Numbered from the stretch's first letter, positions 1 through 7,418 are shown. The stretch: DNA of 27,654 bases from JBBAFB01 sp041655595 (GCA_041655595.1 JBBAFB010000012.1:1-27654), one strand, 5' to 3'. Numbers and translations are program-made. The notes: generated by a model not told the origin, from the letters alone.

Positions 1-1
1 T

Positions 2-802
2 GCCGCTACCAATGCTTTAAGCGATGTTTATGCCATGGGGGGGAAACCCCTAACTGCCCTAAACATCGCCGGTTTTCCCGTTAACACGATGGATTTGGGC
101 GTTTTGACCGCTATTTTAAAGGGCGGCAGCGATAAACTAAAAGAAGCGGAAACCCTGTTGTTGGGAGGCCATACCATAGAAGATGATGAGCCCAAGTACG
201 GACTGGCCGTGACAGGCTTGGTCCATCCGGATAGAATTTTGACCAATAGAGGTGGGGAACCGGGGGATAAGCTGGTGCTGACCAAGCCTCTGGGAGTAGG
301 GATTATAACTACTGCCCTAAAGGGTGAAATGGCGGATAAAAAAGCTATTGAGGAAGCCATCAATTCCATGACTACCCTCAATAAAGGGGCGGCGGAGGCT
401 TGTTTGGAAACTGGGATCAAGGCATGTACCGATGTTACCGGCTTCGGTCTTTTGGGGCATTTATATGAAATGTTGACTCCGGAAATTGGTTTCCGGGTAG
501 AATTAAAACGGGTTCCTCTTCTGTATGGAGCGAGACAGTATGCTACCATGAAATTCGTTCCGGGAGGGGCCGGCAAGAATCTTAAATATTTAAAACCCTA
601 TCTGGACTGGGAAGAAGGAATCACAGATGTTGATCTGGATTTATTAGTGGATCCTCAGACCTCCGGCGGTTTGCTGATTGCCGTTTCATCCCAAAGGGTT
701 TCTGCTTTACTGGAAAACCTCCATAAAAAAGGAATCCCTCAAGGGCAGGTTATTGGGGAGGTCACGGATCAAAATTTAGGAAAAATAACAATCAGCAGGT
801 AG
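2..802 (+). CDS. selD: Selenide, water dikinase (selenophosphate synthetase), 5'-truncated by window edge
   Basis: SelD makes monoselenophosphate from selenide and ATP, the selenium donor for Sec-tRNA and selenouridine synthesis. The reading frame is open from base 2, and the first visible residues are AATNALSDVYAMGGKPLTAL, the conserved SelD core, so the true start lies upstream. About 266 residues are visible out of a usual ~345. Other hallmarks are DVTGFGLLGH near the middle and LDLLVDPQTSGGLL near the C-terminus, as in the AIR-synthase-like fold. The catalytic N-terminal Cys/Sec and Lys positions are outside the window, so whether this SelD is itself a selenoprotein cannot be told. The next gene is YedF-like, a common selenium-metabolism neighbour. 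The stop is TAG at 800-802. Confidence 0.95.
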   Translation, partial: AATNALSDVYAMGGKPLTALNIAGFPVNTMDLGVLTAILKGGSDKLKEAETLLLGGHTIEDDEPKYGLAVTGLVHPDRILTNRGGEPGDKLVLTKPLGVGIITTALKGEMADKKAIEEAINSMTTLNKGAAEACLETGIKACTDVTGFGLLGHLYEMLTPEIGFRVELKRVPLLYGARQYATMKFVPGGAGKNLKYLKPYLDWEEGITDVDLDLLVDPQTSGGLLIAVSSQRVSALLENLHKKGIPQGQVIGEVTDQNLGKITISR

Positions 803-1187
803 AAAAAACCTATGAGGGTACCGTTTTTAGGTCCGGATTCTTCTCCGTCACTCAATCGCTGCTTACCGGCTTTAGTGCTTTATTAAGTGCCGAATCAGTG
901 TTTGCCGGTTGCCGCTCGCGCCATTATGAATGGAAGGGATAATAAAAAAACGAGATGCTTCACTAGGTTTAGCAGTTGACCAGGGCCTTCTATGATGTGA
1001 CATTATCGCAGATCCGTGTTGTGCTATATTCCGGGTGGCAATCTTGTAGGGTTTTGCAGTAGACTGTTTTAATAGTGTTTTAGAGGGTAAGGTGTTGAAA
1101 GGCAGTATTTAGGTAGGCTTCAAGGGAATAGTAGCAAAAATTTCCTGTACGGTTTTAATAATGGGGTGTAGCCCGGGAGGTGAATCA
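803..1187. other. Intergenic stretch without a recognisable gene
   Basis: This is about 385 bases between selD and the yedF-like gene. All frames are broken by stops. I looked for a tRNA-Sec, a SECIS-like hairpin and the missing TusA half of YedF and found none. The clearest structure is a pair of ACCGGC/GCCGGT arms near 867-912 with a long loop, which is not terminator-like. Decayed coding sequence is possible but cannot be shown by eye. Confidence 0.5.
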
Positions 1188-1682
1188 TTGGCCGGCATGG
1201 ATCATAAAGAGTCAAGGAAGGACAGGAGTGCATGCTTAGAGGATCAGCAATTAAGTACCAAGGTCGAGGAAATCGGGGGGGACTATTATGTTAGGATGGG
1301 TAAAATGGAATTTATTGATTTAGAACCCCAATTAACCGGAGAGAGGAACTATCTATTGGTGATGGGCAGCCAATTTTTGGGCAGCGGCAGCGAGGAGCTG
1401 GGTAAGGCTTTAACTGAAAGCTTTTATTATGCTTTAACCTCGGAGGAAAACCTCCCCGCCCAAATTATCTTAATTAACGATGCCGTAAAATTGGCAGCTG
1501 AGGATTCGCCTGTTTTGCCAAGTCTGATTGATTTAGAAAAAAGAGGGGTTCATATCCTGGTCTGCGGTGCTTCTTTGGATTATTTTTGCTTAAGAGAAAA
1601 ACTTTGTGCAGGTGAAATAGGAAATATGTATACTATTGCAGAACACTTAAGTCTTTATCCCCGGGTAGTAACTTTGCCTTAA
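1188..1682 (+). CDS. YedF-like DsrE-family selenium-metabolism protein lacking the TusA domain
   Basis: The C-terminal ~110 residues (about 55-164) match the DsrE-like half of YedF, a protein tied to selenium metabolism by its co-occurrence with selD: MGSQFLGSGSEELGKALTES, then VHILVCGASLDYFCLREKL and GEIGNMYTI. The conserved Cys of VCGASLD (about residue 126) is present. YedF normally also has an N-terminal TusA/SirA domain with a CPxP motif, roughly 195-200 aa in total. Here only its tail (VEEIGGDYYVRMGK) seems to remain, behind a short unrelated leader. I chose TTG 1188 because GGGAGGTGA at 1175-1183 sits just ahead of it; the ATG at 1161 has no ribosome binding site. It probably forms an operon with the next two genes (10-base gap). 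The exact biochemical role of the family is unsettled. Confidence 0.8.
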   Translation: MAGMDHKESRKDRSACLEDQQLSTKVEEIGGDYYVRMGKMEFIDLEPQLTGERNYLLVMGSQFLGSGSEELGKALTESFYYALTSEENLPAQIILINDAVKLAAEDSPVLPSLIDLEKRGVHILVCGASLDYFCLREKLCAGEIGNMYTIAEHLSLYPRVVTLP

Positions 1683-1692
1683 GGAGGTAAAT

Positions 1693-2322
1693 ATGCCCTA
1701 TTTAAGCTTAATACTGCTTGCTGTGGCAGCGCTGCTTGTAATTTTGCTAATTTTTTGGCTTAAAAAGAATCAGAATTCCAAAAAAACTTTAACTATGGAT
1801 TCTTTCAGTGGTCTCCTGGCAACTACTGCTCCGGAGATGCTGGCGGAATCTTTTTTGGAACTGTGGAGAAACTCGGACCAAGCTGCTAAAAAAGAGCTCA
1901 AAGGCCGGGTCCTGCAGCAGGGTTGGGAAGCCTACTTTTTAACTGATCTTTATAGTCAAGACAGAAAAAAAAGAATGAAGGCGATAGAAATACTGGGCTG
2001 CTTGGGCGGGGAAAAATCCTTTTGGCCCCTTATGGAGATGCTTGCTTCCCAGGATGCCGAGCTATCCTTTAGCGGAACGGCAGCCTTAATGGATTTGGAG
2101 GCTCCTGCACAGCTTAGAAACCTTGTGCTTGCTTTTAGGGAGCCGAGGAAATGGCCGCCGGCTAGGGTGGCGGAGGTTTTGTTGAAAAAGGGTCCTGCAG
2201 TCCGGCCCTTACTTAAAAAGGAGCTGACTGAGGGGAATGAAGAAAGCAAAAGGCTTACTGCTGATCTTTTGACCGAGATGGAGCTGGAAGGAGGGGAAAA
2301 ATTTGCCCTATCAGATTGGTGA
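1693..2322 (+). CDS. Membrane-anchored HEAT-repeat protein, function unknown
   Basis: This is a 209-residue protein with one N-terminal membrane segment (about residues 4-22, strongly Leu/Val/Ile) followed by KKNQNSKK, which suggests a cytoplasmic body. Residues ~90-200 are helical repeats of the HEAT/armadillo kind (KRMKAIEILGCLGGEKSFWP, then AELSFSGTAALMDLEAPAQL, then ARVAEVLLKKGPAVRPLLKK), usually a protein-binding scaffold. The ribosome binding site AAGGAGGTAA lies 5 bases before ATG. The gene is between the YedF-like gene (10-base gap) and the DUF951 gene, which it overlaps by 20 bases, so co-transcription is very likely. No catalytic motif is visible and I cannot name a partner. Confidence 0.75.
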   Translation: MPYLSLILLAVAALLVILLIFWLKKNQNSKKTLTMDSFSGLLATTAPEMLAESFLELWRNSDQAAKKELKGRVLQQGWEAYFLTDLYSQDRKKRMKAIEILGCLGGEKSFWPLMEMLASQDAELSFSGTAALMDLEAPAQLRNLVLAFREPRKWPPARVAEVLLKKGPAVRPLLKKELTEGNEESKRLTADLLTEMELEGGEKFALSDW

Positions 2323-2494
2323 TATCGTAAAAATGAGAAAACCCCACCCCTGCGGTAGTGATCAATGGGAAATTACCAGAGTGGGGATGGATTTTAGAAT
2401 TAAATGCCTTGGTTGCGGTCGCCAAGTCCTTTTGCCCCGGGCAAAGTTTGAAAAAGGGGTAAAAGCAGTTGTCAAAAAAGTTGATTCGGATTAG
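2303..2494 (+). CDS. DUF951 family small protein
   Basis: This 63-residue protein matches the DUF951 family of Firmicutes: IGDIVKMRKPHPCGSDQWEI, RIKCLGCGR and LPRAKFEKGVK. A CLGCG pair and an earlier Cys in HPCG could bind zinc; the fold suggests an OB/SH3-like nucleic-acid-binding role, but the function is not established. The start is TTG at 2303, preceded by GGAGGGG at 2290-2296, and it overlaps the HEAT-repeat gene by 20 bases in another frame, implying translational coupling. In other Firmicutes DUF951 genes often sit near chromosome-partition or ychF genes; here the neighbours are selenium-related. No strong terminator follows. Confidence 0.85.
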   Translation: MPYQIGDIVKMRKPHPCGSDQWEITRVGMDFRIKCLGCGRQVLLPRAKFEKGVKAVVKKVDSD

Positions 2495-2580
2495 ATTTCG
2501 TTGAAATTTAAGAGATTTAGCATTAGTTAAAAAAATTTAATAAATTATTCTTCTCACAAAGCAGGGAATTTTAAGAATAG

Positions 2581-2609
2581 TGGTGAAATAGGTTTAAACT
2601 TGGTATAGT
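2581..2609 (+). promoter_or_regulatory. Probable lctP promoter
   Basis: TATAGT at 2604-2609 is a good -10 candidate (one mismatch to TATAAT). The matching -35 at 2581-2586 (TGGTGA) is poor, as is common for activator-dependent or weak promoters. The regulator-type palindrome at 2609-2619 starts at its last base, over the expected transcript start. This leaves a leader of about 135 bases that is purine-rich. Confidence 0.4.
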
Positions 2610-2619
2610 TGTCAGACCA
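2609..2619. promoter_or_regulatory. Candidate FadR-family (GntR/FCD) operator upstream of lctP
   Basis: TTGTCAGACCA fits TnGTnnnACnA, the core recognised by the FadR subfamily (PdhR, LldR and relatives). It differs by one base from the perfect palindrome upstream of lutC. Its position just downstream of the -10 suits repression. Confidence 0.5.
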
Positions 2620-2751
2620 GGTAGCAAAATAACTTTTGTAATAGAGTATTTTTCGTGAGGGGGGTGGTTTTTGGAGAGGGGAAGGAGTGTTTTTAGGTTT
2701 GTAGAGGACTTATTTCGGCTATTTTTACATTAAAAAGGAGGTTAGCAACTA

Positions 2752-4428
2752 ATGAGTTTAACTTTATTAGCTATATTGGCTTTGATGCCTATTATTGCTA
2801 CGTTTTTCTTTTTAGTTATCCTGCGTTGGCCCGCAAGTAGAGCGATGCCTATTGCCTACATTGTAGTTGTTATCATTGCCCTAACTGTTTGGAAGGTGGC
2901 GCCCCTGGTAGTGGCTTCGGCTACTATTCAAGGATTACTTGTTACTTTTGGCTTACTCTATATTATTTTCGGCGCATTATTACTTCTGAACACCTTAACG
3001 GAAAGCGGCGGTGCCAATAGAATCAGGCAAGGTTTTTTCAGTATTTCTGCCGACCGCCGGGTTCAGGCCATCATCGTAGGTTGGTTGTTTGGTAGCTTCA
3101 TTGAAGGATCATCCGGTTTTGGTACCCCCGCTGCAGTGGTGGCGCCGTTAATGGTTGCCCTGGGCTTTCCTGCTATGGCAGCAGTTATGGTGGGGATGGT
3201 TATTCAAAGTACTCCGGTTTCCTTTGGGGCTGTCGGTACTCCCATGTTGGTAGGAGTTTTCACCGGCTTGCAAGGCGCACCGGAAGTAGCCGCCTATGCA
3301 GCTTCCATCGGAATTATGGAGCATCGTGAATTTGTGCTGCATATTGCCGCTAGGGTTGGTATGATTCACGCTATTGCAGGTACCTTAATTCCCTTGTTCT
3401 TATCAGTAATGTTAACCAGATTCTTTGGAGAGAAAAAGTCTTGGTCAGAAGGTTTAAAAATGTGGAAATTTGCCCTTTTTGCAGCTTTCTCCATGACTAT
3501 TCCCTATGTAATTACAGCAGTTTTCCTAGGACCGGAATTCCCCTCCATGGTTGGAGCGTTGGTAGGTTTGGCCATTGTAGTGCCGGCCGCCCAAAGAGGA
3601 TTCTTAATTCCCAAGGAAATCTTCGATTTTCCTGCTAGGGAAAAATGGGAAGACAGATGGATTGGTACAGTTAAATCAACCATTGGCGACAATGGTAAGC
3701 AAGTCAGCCTGATTTCAGCTTGGACACCTTATCTGTTCTTAGCTGCCGGTTTGGTTATCAGTCGTACCGTTCCCGTCTTAGGCGACTTTATGAAGAGTGC
3801 TACCACCACCTGGAGCAATATTTTAGGGGTGAGCGGTATCAGTCAGGGTGTTGAATGGCTGTGGTCCCCCGCTTCCGTCTTGATTATAGCTGCGCTGTTG
3901 GCGTCCTTTATGCACGGCATGAAGGGTGCACAGATTAAAAAGGCTTGGATCAATTCCCTCAAAATGGCGGCCGCTGCGGGTTCCGCTTTGGTCTTCACTG
4001 TTCCCATGGTGCGGGTTTTTGTTAACAGCAGCATCAATGCTGCCGGTTTAGACAGTATGCCCATGGTTTTAGCTGAGTGGACTGCTCAATTAGCCGGTTC
4101 CGCCTGGCCGGCCTTTGCGGGCATAATTGGTGCCTTGGGAGCCTTTATTGCAGGCAGTAACACGGTAAGTAATATGATGTTCAGCTTATTCCAGTTCGGA
4201 GTTGCTGAAAGAATTATGGCAGCACCGGCAATTATCGTTGCCCTGCAAGCTGTGGGCGGCGCTGCCGGAAACATGATTTGTGTCCATAACGTTGTTGCTG
4301 CTTCTGCCGTTACCGGTATGTTGGGCAGAGAAGGGGATGTTATCAGAATGACCTTAATCCCCACTGCTTATTATTTAACTGTTGCGGCGGTGGTCGGCTT
4401 CATCTTCCTTGGTATGGGAATGATTTGA
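2752..4428 (+). CDS. lctP: L-lactate permease (LctP family)
   Basis: This is a polytopic inner-membrane carrier of 558 residues, the usual LctP length, that brings in lactate (and often glycolate) with protons. Family hallmarks are FIEGSSGFGTPAAVVAPLM around residues 118-140, VIQSTPVSFGAVGTPM around 155, and GALGAFIAGSNTVSNMMFS and MICVHNVVAASAVTGM near the C-terminus. A dozen or more hydrophobic segments are evident. The start is ATG with AAAAGGAGGTTAG ahead of it. The gene has its own promoter, operator and terminator, so it is a separate unit from lutCBA, but a matching operator suggests a shared regulator. The pairing with lutCBA supports lactate as the substrate. Confidence 0.95.
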   Translation: MSLTLLAILALMPIIATFFFLVILRWPASRAMPIAYIVVVIIALTVWKVAPLVVASATIQGLLVTFGLLYIIFGALLLLNTLTESGGANRIRQGFFSISADRRVQAIIVGWLFGSFIEGSSGFGTPAAVVAPLMVALGFPAMAAVMVGMVIQSTPVSFGAVGTPMLVGVFTGLQGAPEVAAYAASIGIMEHREFVLHIAARVGMIHAIAGTLIPLFLSVMLTRFFGEKKSWSEGLKMWKFALFAAFSMTIPYVITAVFLGPEFPSMVGALVGLAIVVPAAQRGFLIPKEIFDFPAREKWEDRWIGTVKSTIGDNGKQVSLISAWTPYLFLAAGLVISRTVPVLGDFMKSATTTWSNILGVSGISQGVEWLWSPASVLIIAALLASFMHGMKGAQIKKAWINSLKMAAAAGSALVFTVPMVRVFVNSSINAAGLDSMPMVLAEWTAQLAGSAWPAFAGIIGALGAFIAGSNTVSNMMFSLFQFGVAERIMAAPAIIVALQAVGGAAGNMICVHNVVAASAVTGMLGREGDVIRMTLIPTAYYLTVAAVVGFIFLGMGMI

Positions 4429-4455
4429 TGGGCTTTTAGTTTTATGATATGCTGG

Positions 4456-4484
4456 CCGGGAGGAGTATCTCCTCCCGGTTTTTT
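4456..4484 (+). terminator. Rho-independent terminator of lctP
   Basis: A perfect 10-bp stem CCGGGAGGAG/CTCCTCCCGG with a TAT loop is followed by six T residues. Confidence 0.95.
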
Positions 4485-4513
4485 GCCGAGGGTGGTCAGA
4501 CCACTACTATGAT
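4483..4513 (+). promoter_or_regulatory. Probable lutCBA promoter
   Basis: TTGCCG (4483-4488) and TATGAT (4508-4513) are separated by 19 bases. The spacer is longer than the ideal 17, and the operator palindrome fills most of it. The promoter begins inside the T-run of the lctP terminator, so lutCBA is likely transcribed independently. Confidence 0.45.
4492..4504. promoter_or_regulatory. Candidate FadR-family operator upstream of lutCBA (perfect palindrome)
   Basis: GTGGTCAGACCAC is a perfect 6+1+6 palindrome containing TGGTCAGACCA, an exact TGGTnnnACCA site of the PdhR/LldR-type FadR subfamily. It lies between the -35 and -10 candidates of the lut operon and shares 11 of 13 bases with the site upstream of lctP. 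The likely binder is the GntR/FCD protein at 16643-17365 (inference). Confidence 0.6.
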
Positions 4514-4567
4514 GGTAACGGATGCTGAGGGGTAGAAATAAAATTTTTTAAAAATGAGGTGAGTGCT

Positions 4568-5122
4568 TTGATAGAGGAGCTTTACCGGGATTTTAAAAGA
4601 GAGGCCGAAGCAGTTGGATCCAATGTCTACCGAGTCGAAAATGCTGATCAGGCTTTGGTATTAATAACAGAGCTTTTAGGAAAATGGGAGTCCGACAGAA
4701 AGCCTCAAGGTCTAGAGGTGGCGTGGCAAAGAGGGCCTATTATGGCCGATGCGCAGGGTTCCATTGCAATTAGGGGAAGGGTTCACGAAGAGAATTTACC
4801 TCATTTTTCAAAAGAGGCGGATGTGGGTATTGCCGAGGTGGATTTGGCTATTGCCGACACCGGAACCCTTGCTCAAAATGCTACGGATGTAGTCAAAAGA
4901 TATGTTACAACCTTACCCGAGTTAAATATACTTTTATTAACAGCAGATAAGCTGGTGCGCAGTATGGAGGAAGCTTTTGCTGTGATGAAGCCGGTAGAAA
5001 CACCCTTTTTGGCTTTTATTACCGGACCTAGCCGAACGGCTGATATTGAAAGGGTTTTAACTCTTGGTGTGCATGGGCCCGAATGGCTTTGGATTATTTT
5101 TGTCGGCGGGGAGGGAGCATAA
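4568..5122 (+). CDS. lutC: LutC-type LUD-domain lactate utilization protein
   Basis: This is a 184-residue LUD-domain protein of the LutC/YkgG family, part of the cytoplasmic LutABC complex that oxidises L-lactate to pyruvate. Typical signs are ADVGIAEVDLAIADTGTLAQ in the middle and ITGPSRTADIERVLTLGVHG near the end, the conserved LutC C-terminal motif. I set the start at TTG 4568: GAGGTGAG at 4556-4563 is an excellent ribosome binding site for it, whereas the in-frame GTG at 4559 lies inside that site. Its TAA stop directly abuts the lutB ATG. The order here is lutC-lutB-lutA, reversed from Bacillus lutABC. Confidence 0.92.
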   Translation: MIEELYRDFKREAEAVGSNVYRVENADQALVLITELLGKWESDRKPQGLEVAWQRGPIMADAQGSIAIRGRVHEENLPHFSKEADVGIAEVDLAIADTGTLAQNATDVVKRYVTTLPELNILLLTADKLVRSMEEAFAVMKPVETPFLAFITGPSRTADIERVLTLGVHGPEWLWIIFVGGEGA

Positions 5123-6550
5123 ATGGCAAAGAGCGTTCTTAAGAAAGATATAGATGTGGCCTTGCAAAATGAAAACCTAGGCGGGGCCTTGGACCGCTTT
5201 GCTGACGATTATGTCATAAGTCGCGCCAAGGCTTACGGTGATTTGGATTTTCAGGAAATCAGAAAGGATATCATTGAGGCCAAAAATTATGCCATTGAAC
5301 ATTTGGCGGAACTGGCTGATCAGTTTACCAAGGAGGCGGAGAAGAAGGGTGCCATCGTTTATAGGGCCCATTCCCCTCAGGAGGTCAAGGATTACATTGC
5401 TAAACTAGCAGTGGAAAGAGATGTCAAAACCATAGTTAAATCTAAATCCATGGCCACCGAAGAGATCCATTTAAATAAGTATTTAATAGAAAAGGGCATT
5501 ACCACCAAGGAAACGGATTTAGGGGAATGGATTATTCAATTAGCGGGGCATCGGCCCTCTCATATGGTGATGCCGGCAATTCATTTAACCAGGGAAGAAG
5601 TAGCGGATATTTTCTCTAAGGAAATTGATGAAAGGCTGGAAAGTGATATTCCCCGCCTTGTAAAGGTAGCCAAAAAGGAGCTAAGGCCCTATTATTTTGC
5701 AGCCGGAATGGGTATCACCGGCGCTAATATGGCAGTGGCCGAAAGCGGCACCTTGGTACTAGTTACCAATGAAGGCAACGCACGCTTGGTGGCAACTATG
5801 CCACCTATCCATGTGGCCGTGGTTGGCTTGGAAAAACTGGTCGCTTCCATAGACGATGTGCCCAAAATTTTAAAAGCACTGCCCAGAAGCGCCACTTCCC
5901 AAAAACTAACCAGTTATGTTACTGTAATTAACGGTCCGGTGCCTACCTTAGTGGAAGGACAGGAGCAGCCCAAAGAATTGCACATTATTTTAATGGACAA
6001 TAACCGTAGTAAAATGCAGTCGGATCCCCTGTTCAAGGAGGCCTTGCGCTGCATTCGCTGCGCCAGTTGTCTAAATGTTTGTCCCGTTTATCGCTTGGTA
6101 GGCGGTCATGTTTTCGGCCATGTTTACGCAGGCGGTATAGGCACAATTCTGACCAATTATTTTAATGATTTTGAAGAAACTGCCGATATTCAAGCCCTCT
6201 GCATTTTCTGCGGTCGCTGTCAGGAATTTTGTCCGGCTGATATACCCCTACCGGATATGATTCTTAAGCTAAGGGAGGATAAAGCCGAGGAGGAAGGCCT
6301 GTCAACGATTGAAAAAGCTATCTTTGAAGGTGTGATGACTAACAGAAAACGCTTCCACGGCCTTTTGAAAGTTGCATCTAAGGGACAAAAACCTTTTGCT
6401 GCTAAGGATGCACCGTATATTAGGCATTTGCCCTTGTTCCTTGCCGGCCATACCAAGGACAGGAGCTTGCCCACAATTGCAGATGTTCCGCTAAGGGACA
6501 GGTTAAAAAAGAAGTCCGAAGGGGGGAGCGGGACTAATGAAAACCGATAA
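5123..6550 (+). CDS. lutB: LutB-type iron-sulfur L-lactate oxidation protein
   Basis: This 475-residue protein has an N-terminal LUD domain (about residues 60-300, including GANMAVAESGTLVLVTNEGN) and a C-terminal ferredoxin-like region. Two cysteine clusters are visible: CIRCASCLNVCP near residues 309-320 and CIFCGRCQEFCP near 359-371, each fitting a [4Fe-4S] site, so it should carry electrons from lactate oxidation. The length matches LutB of Bacillus subtilis. The ATG follows the lutC stop with no gap, and GGGGAGGG precedes it; the 3' end overlaps lutA by 14 bases. No FAD-type lactate dehydrogenase is in the window, so LutABC appears to be the local oxidation route. The final electron acceptor is not visible. 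Confidence 0.95.
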   Translation: MAKSVLKKDIDVALQNENLGGALDRFADDYVISRAKAYGDLDFQEIRKDIIEAKNYAIEHLAELADQFTKEAEKKGAIVYRAHSPQEVKDYIAKLAVERDVKTIVKSKSMATEEIHLNKYLIEKGITTKETDLGEWIIQLAGHRPSHMVMPAIHLTREEVADIFSKEIDERLESDIPRLVKVAKKELRPYYFAAGMGITGANMAVAESGTLVLVTNEGNARLVATMPPIHVAVVGLEKLVASIDDVPKILKALPRSATSQKLTSYVTVINGPVPTLVEGQEQPKELHIILMDNNRSKMQSDPLFKEALRCIRCASCLNVCPVYRLVGGHVFGHVYAGGIGTILTNYFNDFEETADIQALCIFCGRCQEFCPADIPLPDMILKLREDKAEEEGLSTIEKAIFEGVMTNRKRFHGLLKVASKGQKPFAAKDAPYIRHLPLFLAGHTKDRSLPTIADVPLRDRLKKKSEGGSGTNENR

Positions 6551-7307
6551 AACACCTATTAAAAAAGTGGCCCTTTATGCAGGCTGTTTAATTGATTTTG
6601 TTTATCCGGATTTAGGAGAGGATATTATAGAAGTTTTAAACCACTTTGGGGTAGAGGTTGTTTTTCCGGAAGGGCAAACCTGCTGTGGCGCTCCGGCTAA
6701 GTATAGCGGCGCAAAATCATCTGCCATCAAATTGGCCCAACAAAATGTCGAGGCCCTGGATAACCCCGAGTATGATGCGATTGTTTCTGCTTGCCCTACC
6801 TGTATTATAGTGGTGAGAGATGATTTTCTTAAGCTTTTAGGCGATGATCCTAAGTACAGTGAAGGGGCCAAAAGAATTCATGAGAAAACTAGGGATTTTA
6901 CCGATTTGGTCATGGAGTTGGCCGGAGAGGAAAAATGGGCGGAATTAATGGAGGGGCCGAAGGTCACTTACCACGATTCCTGCCATTATAACCGCAGTCT
7001 AGGTCTAAAAGGGGTAGCTCGCAAGGCCTTAACCGAGCTGGCCGGATCCGAGCTAATAGAAATGGAGGGTTCGGATTTGTGCTGTGGTATGGGCGGTTCC
7101 TACACAGTGAAATTTCCTGAGCTTTCCGCCCCCATCCTGGCAAGGAAGCTTAGTTCGGTTGAACAAAGCGGTGCCGATGTGGTGGCCATGGACTGTCCCG
7201 GCTGTTTGATGCAAATTGGCGGCGGCCTGGATAAGCAAAATTCTAAGGTAGTAGCCAAGCATACAGCCACTATTTTGGCCGAAGCACTGAGAAAGCGGAA
7301 AAGCTGA
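6537..7307 (+). CDS. lutA: LutA-type cysteine-rich (CCG-domain) L-lactate oxidation protein
   Basis: This 256-residue protein has two CCG domains, as in LutA and heterodisulfide-reductase/GlcF-type subunits. Domain 1 shows AGCLIDF near residue 16, CCGAPAKYSG near 49 and CPTC near 87. Domain 2 shows HDSCHYNRS near 146, LCCGMGGSY near 181 and CPGC near 221. These cysteines usually bind an Fe-S centre. The start ATG overlaps lutB by 14 bases with GGGGGGAG ahead of it, indicating coupled translation. The last codons (RKRKS and stop) are written in a 7-bp tandem repeat that continues into the terminator, so the C-terminal tail may have been remodelled by repeat growth. Confidence 0.93.
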   Translation: MKTDKTPIKKVALYAGCLIDFVYPDLGEDIIEVLNHFGVEVVFPEGQTCCGAPAKYSGAKSSAIKLAQQNVEALDNPEYDAIVSACPTCIIVVRDDFLKLLGDDPKYSEGAKRIHEKTRDFTDLVMELAGEEKWAELMEGPKVTYHDSCHYNRSLGLKGVARKALTELAGSELIEMEGSDLCCGMGGSYTVKFPELSAPILARKLSSVEQSGADVVAMDCPGCLMQIGGGLDKQNSKVVAKHTATILAEALRKRKS

Positions 7308-7361
7308 AAGCTAAAAGCTGAAAGCTGAAAGCTAGAAGCTAGAAGCTAGAAGCTAAAAGCC
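7291..7361. repeat. Heptad tandem array (GAAAGCT/AAAAGCT/AGAAGCT) at the 3' end of lutA
   Basis: Nine consecutive 7-bp units run from 7299 to 7361 (AAAAGCT, GAAAGCT, AAAAGCT, GAAAGCT, GAAAGCT, three AGAAGCT, AAAAGCC), with looser units upstream to 7291. The array encodes the end of lutA, supplies its TGA stop and forms the left arm of the terminator. Confidence 0.85.
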
Positions 7362-7378
7362 GGGGGCTTTTAGCTTTT
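7351..7378 (+). terminator. lutCBA terminator built from the heptad repeat
   Basis: AGCTAAAAGCC and GGCTTTTAGCT form an 11-bp stem with a GGG loop, followed by TTT. The left arm is the last heptad units. A closely similar hairpin follows fba. Confidence 0.8.
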
Positions 7379-7382
7379 GTCC

Positions 7383-7412
7383 TTGCTTTTAAATAATCAG
7401 CTATGCTATAAT
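7383..7412 (+). promoter_or_regulatory. Promoter of the rpsF-ssb-rpsR operon
   Basis: TTGCTT (7383-7388), an 18-base spacer and a perfect TATAAT (7407-7412) with an extended TGC just ahead of it. The predicted start near 7419 puts the leader hairpin at the very 5' end of the transcript. Confidence 0.8.
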
Positions 7413-7418
7413 CTGTTA

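Noticed and set aside
28..576. Minus-strand frame of 182 codons under selD
   Set aside because: SelD on the + strand has full family motifs; the opposing frame has none.
926..1000. A short frame with TGA followed by Pro-Gly-Pro (TGA at 977-979), recalling a selenocysteine version of the TusA CPxP motif next to selD
   Set aside because: The sequence around it does not resemble TusA, another TGA follows within ten codons, there is no ribosome binding site at the ATG and no SECIS-like hairpin right after the TGA.
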